Source of the DNA: Cranoglanis bouderius
Taxonomy: Eukaryota > Chordata > Actinopteri > Siluriformes > Cranoglanididae
Reading direction: 5' to 3'
Assembly (NCBI GenBank): GCA_023630585.1
Contig: CM042543.1
Location: 17,856,260-17,920,259, forward strand
Length of the DNA stretch: 64,000 nt
The translations under genes and the position numbers were made by a program. Positions 12,701 through 25,905 of this stretch are shown here, one piece after another. Numbering within the stretch: the first letter of the stretch is position 1; each line of letters begins with the position of its first letter. The notes below the pieces were generated by a model. The model did not search any database, was not told where the DNA came from, and saw nothing but the letters and a program-made list of their open reading frames with translations.

Positions 12701-15700
12701 GCAGAGGGCCACCTGTTTGAGATAAGTGGACTTGCCACTCATGTTCGGGCCTGTGATTATAATGAAGTTGCTTCCCTCAGAGATATGGCTGTTGTTGGGG
12801 ATGGGCTGCTGGCCAGTAACGCGTTCCAGGATCGGATGGCGGCCTTGTCTTATTGCCAGTGTATCGGTGAATTCAGGGCGCACTGGGTCACAAACAAAGA
12901 GTGAAATATATAATTGATGTACAATAGTTACATGTCAGCAGCCATAAGACATCAAATACTGGAGTATATGTAGATATGTCTGTATCTGGAGTCTAATCTT
13001 ACCATAATCTGAAACAGTGCAAACATTGGCGAGGGAGAGCAGCATATCCAGCATGGACACAGCATCAGACAGCTTATACAAGCAGTGAATATGTTTATAC
13101 ACCTCATTAAGTAACCTGCATACCACGCTGTGGAGATGTAGAAGAAGACTGAAACATGGAATTATCTACATTTCCATAATGCAACTGAGCAGAACAGCAA
13201 CAGAAGCATCAATTTGGTAAACACAACTATTAATGTATAAAGCAACTGAAAAATAGTTACAAGTAGTTAAAGAAGTGTGCTAATTAGACAGCTGAGATGA
13301 AACCTGAATTGTTAATATAATGTGTAACATAGAGTATACGTGATGAATGCTCACATATAAGACATGTGAAATATCTCCTTCAAGGCTTCATCACAGCGAT
13401 CATTCATCTTCATCAGGTCTAACGTAGTGAAGCTGTAGTTGTTTTTTTGTCTAGTTACCTGCAGTAAGTTAAAGCCTATCACACACTTCATGTCTTCATG
13501 TTCACATGTGCTTCATCTTTTTAATGTCCATTGCATATGATTGAATATGTTAATAAGCAATAAAAAAACATTGGTGAAATAAAATAGTGTATGTAGTGTA
13601 TGGTTAAATGTAGCGCTGATTTGTTTAGGCGATCAGGCCTCACTTTGATGAACTCTCCTGGGAGCTGTCCATCAGGCAGGCCAAAACCCTCCAACCTCAT
13701 CTGGATGAAGAAACCTCGAGCACTGTTAAAACTAGTACGCAGTGGAAGGCCATACTTCTCTCCCAGCTGATCTACTAATCCTGAACCGGTGGAGTACAAT
13801 ACAGATGCTACTAACAAAACTATTGTCCTTCAATCATATAACAGTCATTTATTTTAGATAATAAACATAAGTCGCTCACCTGCTATATCATCCACTACCT
13901 CAGTGTAGGCTCGACGTGCAATGTCTAGCAATTCATTGACATTAGGGCGTACAGCATAGCACTTTTGTGTCCGCATATTCAGACTGCCCTTCATATAGCT
14001 GGTGTCACTGTTGATCACTGTTTTGATTTCATCCAAAATGCTGTTAAACCTACCAACACAAGTTAAAAGCTAGAGAAAAGGTTAATTTTGCTGCAAGTTA
14101 AAAGCAGCACTCTTGAGTATTAAACCTATAAGTCAAGTATATTAAAGTACAGCTAAGAGCTTCAGGTAATATGAGTTTAGACTACAGACTTCATGTGCTT
14201 CAAATTCAAATATAGCAGTACACAAATACAACAGTCCTTATGAGGCAGTATTAAGTGTTTATTACCTGCTATCTTCTAGTGAAGTGTAATAAGCTTTCAG
14301 TAAAGCTGTCTTAGCGTCCTTCAACACCACCTGTCAAAAACTGAAAAATGCTTACTGACTATACCATGCAAATTATATAAACTATATACAGTGGTGCTTG
14401 AAAGTTTGTGAACCCTTTAGAATTTTCTGTATATCTGCATAAATATGACCTAAAACGTCATCGGATTTTCACACAAGTTTTAAAAGTAGACTAAGAGAAC
14501 CCATTTAAACCAATGAGACAAAAATATTATACTTGGTCATTTATTATTAAGGAAAATGATCCAATATTACATATCTATGAATGGCGAAAGTATGTGAACC
14601 TCTAGGATTAGCAGTTAATTTAAAGGTGAAATTAGAGTCAGGTGTTTTCAATCAATGGGATGACAATCAGGTGTGAGTGAGCACCCTGTTTTATTTAAAG
14701 AACAGGGATCTATCAAAGTCTGGTCTTCACAACACACATTTTATGCACATGCACAAAAAAAAGGAGATTTCTGAGGACCTCAGAAAAAGAGTTGCTGATG
14801 TTTATCAGGCTGGAAAAGGTTACAAAACCATCTCTAAAGAGTTTGGACTCCACCAATCCACAGTCAGACAGATTGTGTACAAATGGAGGAATTTCAGGAC
14901 CACCGTTACCCTCCCCAGGAGTGGGTGACCAACAAAGATCACTCCAAGAACAAGACGTGTAATAGTCTGTGAAGTCACAAAGGAACCCAGGGTAACTTCT
15001 AAGCAACTAAAGGCCTCTCTCACATTGGCTAATGTTAATGTTCATGAGTCCACCATCAGGAGAACACTGAACAACGATGGTGTGCGTGGCAGGGTTGCAA
15101 GGAGAAAGCCACTGCTCTCCAAAAAGAACATTGCTGCCCCTCTGCAGTTTGCTAGCAATCATGTGGACAAGCCAGAAAGCTTATAGGAAAATGCTTTGTG
15201 GATTGATAAATACGAACGGATTTATTCAAAATAAAATATTCAAAATAAAATGTTTGGTTTAAATGAGCATTATGTTCGAAGAAAGGAAAACACTGCATTC
15301 CAGCATAAGAACCTTATCCCATCTGTGAAACATGGTGGTGGTAGCATCATGATTTGGGCCTGTTTTGCTGCATTTGGGCCTGGACGGCTTGCCATCATTG
15401 ATGGAACAATGAATTCTGAATTATACCAGTGAATTCTAAAGGAAAAATGTCAGGATGTCAGGTATTGCAGGTTGAGACGGATACAAGTGCAGTTTAGAGC
15501 TTAATTATAAAGAGAGGCAGGCATACAAATCCAAAACGAAAGGTTAAACGTTATACGAAAACGAAATAACCGTGGTCTGAAACAGGCAAGGGTCAGGCGA
15601 TCTACAAACAACATAAACTGGACTAGGACTATAAATGTGAAAATGAGGAAACAAGAACAAGATCAAAACCATGAAACATAAACAAGGGATAACGGCTTGG

Positions 15701-18700
15701 TACTGGTCTGGTAGCAACACACAGAACGAACTTCAGAGAGAGGCTGTGACAGAATGAGGCTTATATAATGCACAGTGATTGGTGTGTGAATGAAAACAGG
15801 TGTGTGTCATTAAAAGTCCGGTGACTATGAGCATGGGAGTGTGTGTGTGTGTTGTGGGAAGTGGAGTCCAGGGCAGCCATGTTTGTAGGCAGCTGAGTCT
15901 GCTGGGAAATGGAGTCTGATTTGCCGTGTAACCTAACACAGGACATCTGTCCATGATCTGAATCTCAAGAAAAAGTGGATCATGCATCACGACAATGACC
16001 CTCAGCACACAAGTTGTTCTACTAAAGAATGGTTAAAGAAGAATAAAGTTAATATTTTGTTAATGTTTTGGAATGGCCAAGTCAAAGTCCTGACCTTAAT
16101 GCAATTAAGTCCTAAATCCAATTAATCCAAAGTTGTGGAAAGACCTGAAGCAAGCAGTTCATATAAGGAAACCCACCAACATCCCAGAGTTGAAGCTGCT
16201 CTGTACTGAGGAATGGGCCAAAATTCCTCCAAGCCGATGTGCAGGGCTGATCAACAGTTACAGGAAACGTTTAGTTGCAGTTATTGTTGCACAGGGTGGT
16301 CACATCAGATGCTGAAGCAAAGGTTCACATACTTTTGGCACTCACAGATATGTAATATTGGATCATTTTCCTCAATAAATAAATGACCAAGTATAATTTT
16401 TTGTCTCATTTGTTTAATTGGGTTCTCTTTATCTACTTTTAGGACTTGTGTGAAAATCTGATGATGTTTTAGGTCATATTTATGCAAAAATATAGAAAAT
16501 TCTAAAGGGTTTACAAACTTTCAAGCACCACTGTATATTTCCCTAGTTCCATCACTGTTCAAAATGACTGCAAACACCTTGATGTGACCTGTTCTGACCT
16601 TGAGTGGTTCAATCAGTTCTAGCGTGTGTTTCAGCTGAATGACACGCGTTATCTTTGCTTCAGCCACTTCAACCTAGATCACAGGCAAGTAAGAGAAGGA
16701 GAGAATTTTAGCACATTTCTCATCATATTTACAGTAGGATAATTTTCTATACATTCTTAAAAAATTTTTTTGGTGCCAGAGCTATTTCTAAAATTTAAGC
16801 CTAAAATATGGCCTAAAAACCATCAGCATTAAGTGGGACTGCTAATAATGGTCCACCACTCAAATATGGTGATGCCTTTTCATTGATGGACAGGTAGAGT
16901 GGGGCTGACGTGCATAACAACAGATGGGCTATGGTCAGTAATTGTATACCTGCGATATGATCCATCTATCCATCCATTTTCTGTACCGCTTATCCTACAC
17001 AGGGTCAGGGGAGCCCGGAACCTATCCCAGGAAACTCGGGGCACAAGGTGGGAGACACCCTTGACTTCACAGGGCCCACCCATCTCAGGGAACAATTTCA
17101 CACACCCATTCAAACACTACGGGGAATTTGAAGATGCCAATCAGTCTACAACACATGTCTTTGGACTGGGGGAGGAAACCAGAGTACCCAGAGGAAACCC
17201 CCGAAGCATGGAGAGAACATGCAAACTCCACACACACAGGGCAGAGGTGGGACTAGAACCCCCAACCCTGGAGGTGCGAGGCAAATGTGCTATCCACTAA
17301 GCCACCGTGCCCCCCTGCTACATGATCCTATATGGCATATGGCCAATGAATGTAGCTAATAGGCTGGCAACTGTGTGGTACAACGCAGCAGCCCAGATAA
17401 ACCTTGTCTTGGCTATTTTCTAATTATTTAAATATTATTAACATTTCTCAACAGTATCTGCCCAGCTCAACCCATGCAAAAAAATATAATCTCCTCTTTG
17501 TATGATTTTTACATTTTTAAAAACATTAAGATTAAAACATACAGATTAAACTTTTTAGCTCAAGACCTAAATGAGCAATATACATACATGTAAATAAACT
17601 TCTTAAAAAACACACTGTACCGTCTCTTGCTTGGGGAGCTGTACAAGAGCAGAAAGCAGCTGATCTATATCCAAGAATTGTGTAACTGCTGTAAATAAAA
17701 CAGCAACGGTCATTAAACTCAGTCAACTTGGTTATCCGTTTCATTCAACATAAAAAAAAAACATTAGACAGAAAAAGATGACCTACAGTGCAAACAATGT
17801 GAAAAATGAAAGCGCCTCACCACTCTTGAGACCAAAGAAGAGTTCCTCACCCTGCAGCAGTTCCTATAAACAGATCAACACTATGCTACGTACATTTCTT
17901 TGTTTTGTTTTTTTTTGTTGTTTTTTTTTAATTTATTTATTTATTTTTTTACAAATAACCATTTCTTATTGTCTAACCATTTGGTGTGAATATTCTACCT
18001 GTATGGTGTCCAGGCGTGTGTTAATGGTGTCAACATCTAACAGAGGCTCCAGAATGTTAGAGCGAAGCCTCCTCTCACCACCAGGTGTTTTGGTGTAGTT
18101 TAAGACCTCAAGTAGAGTGTGTTCACTCCTGATTTTAAAACATGTGAACACTAAGGTACTAATGCTATTACTACTATGTTTTAGTATAAGAAAATTCTGA
18201 GTATAAGATCTGGCAAAGAGATGAAGAGATTGAGAATAAAGAAGAGAAAGAGTGAAGAATGTATGGAGAACGGTCTGGTTATCTTTTCTAACCTGTTGCC
18301 CCTGTTGTTAATTACTAGCTCCAAGTTCCTGGCTGAGACTGCGTCAATCATTGCAGTCTGCTCACTGCCGGTGAAGCTCACTTTCAGAGATCTGGGAGCA
18401 TAGACAGAGTTCTGAATGAACTCAAAGTACTTAAGGACCGCTGCTGCAGCTGCCAGACAATAGTACCTGCAGAAAGGCAACATTATAATATCAGCTCAAA
18501 TCTACATCCACACCAGTCATGTGCATTATTGACTACATACTGACATTAAAGGTAAAGTCCACCCTGAAACACATTTATTGATCAATATGTTGGCACAGAA
18601 ATACTTGTGATGTACTTAGCGATTCTGGTGCTATTTTGTAGAAGTAATGGATACACCATACACTGGACTCAATGCTCCAGAATGCAATGCAGCTATTCGA

Positions 18701-21700
18701 CACAGCGATGAGTTACAGCAGCGACACAGCTCGGCTAGGTTTGATCTAATGAGTTGACGGGCACAATGGTGATGCTGGCCATATTAACATTAAAAGTATA
18801 CGTTTTGGAAAGTATATGTTTGCCTAGAGTGTACAGATGAGGACGTGAGAGAGCTGGACAGACTAAAGTATTGCTGCATCACTTGTTTTTAGTTAGAGAT
18901 GAAGTGAAAGCAGAATCCCACTGGCACCACTATCAGGAAGTTGAACAGCATTGTGGGTAATGTAGGAAACCATTAACCAAAGTGAAAATAGACCAACATG
19001 CTGCTGAAAGAAGTCTAAACTAAAAATGTCAACTTGGATGCCAATAAAGAATAACATTAAATTATATATTTTTTTAAATTATAATTACACAAATTATAAA
19101 GAATAACATGCAAGTTGTTCAGTGTGGATTTTTCCTTTAACATTTATTATTGATTAAGGAACCTTTGGACATAGTCTATGTATATAAAACCATCTTATTT
19201 GTCTTATATTAAAAATTAAACAATCACTAAATGAATAAATGTAGTACATACTTGGTTTGTACATCCATAAGAACAGTGTTGAACTCGGGCACACAGAGCT
19301 GCTGGATGTACTCCAGTCCTTTCCTCTCGTTAAAGTACTTCCTCTGAATGGCAGTGAAAGCTACAGACTGTAAATGGTGTAGTAAAATATATGAAACTAA
19401 TAATTACACAAAATACATCCCTTACATTTGCATCATTTCATCAGAAATGTTCATTAGTGTTCATACTGCATGCTCAGTTTGTGTACATTCTTCTAAAATT
19501 TACAATTTGCCTTTAACATGCAACATCTAAACAGTTTTCTACGTGACACGCCTACACACGTATTACAAACATGTACCGAAAAGTTCTCCGTGATGAGGTT
19601 GTAAAGCTTGGTTCCTTGCCCTTTCTCACTAGCGGTGTCTGGCATCAGAATCTCAAGAGGCACTAAGATATGCAGTTTGGTAATTACCTGGAATGAGTTG
19701 TGACATATAAATGTACAGCTTCACACAAACACTAGATTTTCTTACTCAAAGACTCAGTGTTTAAATACAAATGTTTAAATACTGATCAACTAGATCAGGG
19801 TTTCCCAAACGTTTTGGGCAAATGACCACAAAATGACATTATGAATTTTCTACAACCCCAAGCCTTGACCACCCTACGCTTAATTTTGAAACTTTATATA
19901 TAATATTTTATACGACTGCAAAATTTGAACATTTTATTATGTCAGCAGCATACATATGTGTAATATAAGTGACTAAAAACTAAAGGAATATTCCTTGACT
20001 TACCACTCTAATAGGAACTGTTTTGCTGTTGTAGGAAAATAATCCATGCAGGGGTGGTGTGATTTGGCCTGGCGCAAAGCACCCTGGTTTAAACTTGAAC
20101 GCATGATTTTGTATGCGCGTGCAGAAGCAGATGTAATGCGACTGGTATTTTTATTCACACACTCACTGCGTATCTTATGTACACCCGGGATATTTAAAAG
20201 CGGCATTTCAGAGCCAAAACATCCCTGCCTGTCAGGTTTCCAAGTCAAACTGTAAAATGTTTAGCGATTTTATGCACAGCGATGTTAAAAACACTGACGG
20301 GCTCTGTTCTCTCTTAAAACGTCATGACTGTTGTCATGGACTGCTTCTCAAATCGAAAACTCTGACCTTAAACTGGTGTGCAAAACAGACCTTTCAGTAG
20401 GTTTGAAGCCACATGAGAGGTTTTTAAAATTCAAACTGTAAATAGGAAAACCAGTTAGTACTCAGTAATGGTCTAGAGTGGTACATAAGTATGTGATTTG
20501 AGACACAACGCTAGTTTATTTAGAGGAAGTATATGGAATGGGGTCCTTTTTTTTAAGTGCAACATGTCAGGAAAATGAAAAAAATTTAAATAGCCCATAT
20601 TCATTTAAAAGTGGCTCGTCCGAATGTAACTCCCATTAACATTTAAAAATATTAGCACACAAAATCCGTCTTCAATTTTCTAATATTAATTTGTAAAATA
20701 AGTGAATGAAATAAAAGAGGAGATTGTGAGTTTCTCTCGGGACCCCATTTGTAAACCAACCCCTAGTTTGGGAATCCCTGAACTAGACTATTAGCAAAAT
20801 ATATCACCTAAACATATTCTGTGTCAAACAAGGACAGTAAAAGCCTTCACTGAAGTTTCACCTTGGCATAAGTCCCAGTATCTGCAAACTGTGAAAGTAC
20901 CAACTCAGGGGACCTTGTGTTGATGCTGGCCATGCCGATCTCTCCCCTGGCTAAACCCCGGCCCTCCACCACAGCCACAATTACAGATGCAGCATGACAC
21001 ACAGATGCAGACGAGGAAGATGTCACTAGATTTAGAGAATATTGTATGTCAAAACATGAGGATTCTCAATTCTCACAGCTTTCATTACCTTTACCTAGTG
21101 TTCTTTGGGAGCAAGGTGATCCTGACCCACCGAGGCTGGACAAACAACAACCAGTTACAAAAAGCAGGATCATGGTTCATCGCCTATTCCGAGAAGATCA
21201 TAGCCAAGAAAGAGCTGTGCCATCTCTCTTGTGCTGTTCCAATGTCACAGTGCATTTTTCACACTCACCAAAAACCCCATGATACAGTGCCCTCCACTAA
21301 TATTGGCACCCTTGGCAAATATGAGCAAAGAAGGGTGTGAAAAATTGTCTTTATTGTTTAAACTTTTGATTTTTTGTTCAAAAAATTCACAAAAATACTC
21401 TGCTCTCATGGATATCAAACAATTGCAAACACAATACAGGTTTATCAAAGAAAAAAAAAATTGTTAAATATAGGTGCAACAATTATTGGCATCCCTATGA
21501 ATTCATATGAGAAAAATATATTTGAAGTATATTCCCATTAATATTTAAATTTTTTTAGTACACCTGGGTGACAAGGAACAGGAAACTGTTCAACCATGAC
21601 TTCCTGTTTCACAGGGGTATAAATATGAGGTAACACATAGGCCAAATTCCCTTAGTCATTCATAACAATGGGTAAGACCAAGGAATATATCTGTAATGTG

Positions 21701-24700
21701 CAGCAAAAGGTTAAGCTTCACAAAATGGGAAGTGACTGTAAGAAAATAGCTCAAGCATTGAACATGTCCATTTCCAGCATCAGGGCAATAATTAAGAAGT
21801 TCCAGTCAACTGGAAATGTTATGAATCAACCTGGAATTGGACATGTGGTGGATGGGTTCAAGAGGATGGTTCGAGTGGCCAAAAAATCTCCAAGGATCAC
21901 AGCTGGAGAATTGCAGAAGTTAGTTGCGTCTTGGGTTCAGAAAGCCTCCAAAACTACAATCCGAAGTCACCTACATCACCAAAGTTATTTGGAAGAGTTT
22001 CAAGAAAAAAGCCTCTCATCCAAAAACAGCAGGAGAGGACAATGATCCAAAACATACATCAAAATGGTTTACTGACCACAAAATCAAGGTCCTGCCGTCG
22101 CCATCCCAGTCCCCTGACTTGAAATCCATAGAAAACCTGTGGGGTGAACTGAAGAGGAGTCCACCGGCGTGGACCTGGAAATTTGAAGGATCTGGAGAGA
22201 TTCTGTATGGAGGAATGGTCTCAGATCCCTTGCCATGTATTCTCCAACCTCATCAGGCATTATAGGAGAAGACTCAGAGCTGTTATCTTGGCAAAGGGAG
22301 GTAGCACACATGCGTGCACACATGTGTTTGTGCTGGTCATCACTCTCTCTCTCTCTCTCTCTCTTTATCTTTATCATTCCCAGACACGTTGGCTGGCACC
22401 AAAATTTCTTAGCGGAAAATCTGCTCTGTACAATTGGAGTGAGCAGAAAAGCATCTCAGAATGCACAACATGTTGAACCTTGAGGCAGTTGGGCTAAAAA
22501 AGCAGAAGACCATGTTGGGTTTCACTTCTGTCAGCCAGGAATAGAAAGCTGAGGCTACAGTGGGCACAGCTCACCAAAACTGGACAGTTGAAGACTGGAA
22601 AAATGTATCCTGATCTGATGAATCTCAATTTTGGCTGAGGAACACAGATGGTAGGGTCAGAATCTGGTGCCAACAGCATGAATCCATGGACCCAACCTGC
22701 CTTGTGTCAACAGTCCAGGTGGAAGTGGTGTAATGGTGTGGGGAATGTTTTCTTGCCACACTTTAGGCCCATTAATACCAATAGATCATCGCATGAATTT
22801 GAGTATTGCTGCTGACCATGTGCATCCCTTCATGGCCACAATTTACCCATCTTCTAATGGCTACCTCCAGCATGATAATGCACCGTGTCATAAAGCAAAA
22901 GTCGTCTGAAACTGGTTTCATGAACATGACAATGAGTTCAGTGTTCTTCAGTGGCCTTCTCAGTCATCGGATCTGAATCCAGTAGAACACCTTTGGGCTG
23001 TGGTAGAATGGGAGATTCACAGCATGAAAGTGCACCTGAAAAATCTGCGGGAACTGCGTGATGTAATCATGTCAACATGGACCAGAATCTCAATGGAATG
23101 CTTCCAACATCTTGTGGAATCCAGGCCATGAAGATTGAGGCTGTTATGAGAGCAAAGGGAGACCCTACCCAGCATTATTATAGAGTTCCTAATAAAGTGC
23201 TCAGTGAGTGAATATCTGTAGTTGACTGTAAGCTTACGCGATGACATAATAACATTAGCTTTTTTTATTTACACTGTAAAAAAGTGGCCTACTAAATTCA
23301 AATGATAAACTGTACAATGCTGCTCTATTATTATTATGGTTTTATTTTTTACCATTAGGCTATTGTTACCATTATCACAGCTTATCATTATCACACTGCT
23401 TTATCAAACAAGTAAATGCACTGGTTTTTCCACCAATGAGGAACTACTCAGGAAATCAGACAAATCTGCATGTGTCTTCTGCGTTCAGATTGTGACATGT
23501 TAAAAATTTAAAAACCATCTTTCTTCTATACATAAATATTTTTTTCATTCATTTATCAATAAGCACTTTATCTTGGTCGGGGTTACCATGAATCTTATCT
23601 CGGGAAAACTGGGAATACATCCTGGATGGGACGAGAGACACATTCACATACTCCTTTACACCTAGGGGCAGGTTAGAGTAGTCAATCCACCTACTGGCAT
23701 GTTTTTGGGAGGTGGGAGGAAACCAGAGAACACAGAGGAAACCCACACAAACACAGAGAGAACATGTAAAACTCTGCAAAGACAGAAACTCAAGCTCAAG
23801 CCTGGGGGACCCTGGAGTTGTGAGGCTGTGAAGCTCGTCTGCTGTGTCACTGCCCGCGTTGATGACACTATGGTAACTCTAACTGTAGGTGTACTTTATT
23901 CATATAATTCCAATTATCATATGTAGGCTAGAGCCTCCTGATATCTATCCTTCTCACCAAATTTGCACCCTTGTAACAACACGAATGACACAACATTTTC
24001 TCGATTATTTCCCCTGCTACTTTCTCTCACATGATCCTAAGTTGTGATTTATTTGTAAAATAGTATGACACAAGCCTGTTTTACAGCTTGTATGAATTTA
24101 TATATTTTATTTTAGCTTTTATTGTTCACTCACTGTTGAGCTCCCTCTGTGGAGCTGGTCCCAGCAGGGTGCGTGTAGCTGAGCCAGGTGTTCTCCTGAG
24201 GCGAGGAGTGCTCGAGCTTCTGCACAGCGAGCTGCAGACCCCACCACCAGTCCATGAAGAGCTGGATGAGTTTACCCTGTTCACACCTGAATACACAATT
24301 AAAAGCAATAGGCCCTGCACCAAGCCTGATATGTTAAATATGACTTTTGCTTGCTCAGTACAGCTGTGTGGACACATGGATGATACCCTTGAAATAAGCC
24401 TCGTCATCGCAACAATTCTGACCATAAATCCCATCTCTGAGAGTTTTTTTTTATTCCAGAACATGCAGACACATTTTTTCTTGCAGAAACATGACTCCTA
24501 TCTAGCTCCATCCATCCATTTTCTATACCGCTTATCCTTACTGGGAACCTGGAGCCTATCCCAAGGAGGACACCCTGGACAGGGTGCCAGTCCATTGCAG
24601 GGCAGAATCACAGACACATTCACACACTACGGACACTTTTGAACATGCCAATCAGCCTACAATGCATGTCTTTGGACTGGGGGAAGAAACCGGGATACCA

Positions 24701-25868
24701 GGAGGAAGCCCCCGAGGCACAGGGAGAACATACAAGCTCCGCACACACATGGCAGGACTTGAACCCTCAACCATCTTTGTAGCCTTGAATGTATTATGGC
24801 CAACTCCCATTTAGGAATAATAGAGCAACTATGAAGCCTAAAGAATAATTTTTTATGGAGCTAATCAAGGAGCAAATCAGATTTTGCAAATGCAGCTTTG
24901 TCCTATATAATTACCCACAATGCTCTTAGCATGCTCTTATCTCAAAGTGACACAAAGTTTCTTTCTAAAATAAGGCTAACTACCCAGCAAACGCAAACAC
25001 AGAACATTTCCCTAATGTTAGTGTTTGGTTCTCCATCGGGTTTTTTTTTTTTTTTTTTTTGGGGGGGGGGGACCATTTCATAACATTCAGGGAACGTTCT
25101 ATTTTGGTTAACGAAGTCAAAGCTATTCCTGAAACCTCCTGGGAACTTTAAAACACAACTTTCTATTACGGTTATGTGACAACTGATGAGGAATGCTTGC
25201 CTAAGGTTGCTTTTAGGTACTCTTTTTTTTTTCTTTCTTTCTGTTAACTACAAAATAATTTTCCCATAACATTCTTTTACTGGAAGTTCTTGAAGTTCTC
25301 CAAAGGTTGCTTTTAGGTTTTATTTTACATACAAACTCATGTCCTGGGTACAGGACATGTAAATAAAAGCAGGAAGTTTGTGCTTATTCTGGTGTCTCTT
25401 GTTATTTGGCCACAGCTCTGCATAGCTCCTACATATCTGTAACTAATAGAAACATAAAATGCACACACGTATTATTATTAATAGTATGTTTATACAGCAC
25501 CTATTTGTGTATCTTGTTATATCTGAAAGTGAGTGTACCAGTCCTGTCTTATTAGATACAAACATAACGGAACCTTATGACGACCACCCAGGTTTGTGTC
25601 ACTTTAGTAACAGGTTTGTTTAGGGATGGTGCAGCAAATATTCCCAAACATTTGGGGAATGTTCTCCATGTCAGGTTCCCTGATTATTTGAAGGTTACCC
25701 GAACTTTAGAGAACTTTCTCCAACCTCCACGGGTTAGTTACCTCAAGATTAATTAAACGTTATGTGAACATTAGGGGAACTGCCTCTGAACCCTAATACA
25801 CTACGAAACACACACGTCGTATTTCAATAATGAAATACGAAATACTTTTCTGGAAAACCAAACGGGTC

Positions 25869-25905
<37 letters not shown>

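Noticed and set aside
15456..15938. Possible endogenous retrovirus remnant
   Set aside because: Only an LTR-like non-coding segment is present; there is no gag, pol or env sequence, so no viral claim is made.
20000..20255. Frames of 69-82 codons on both strands
   Set aside because: They lie inside the hAT-type non-autonomous element and match no transposase that I recognise.
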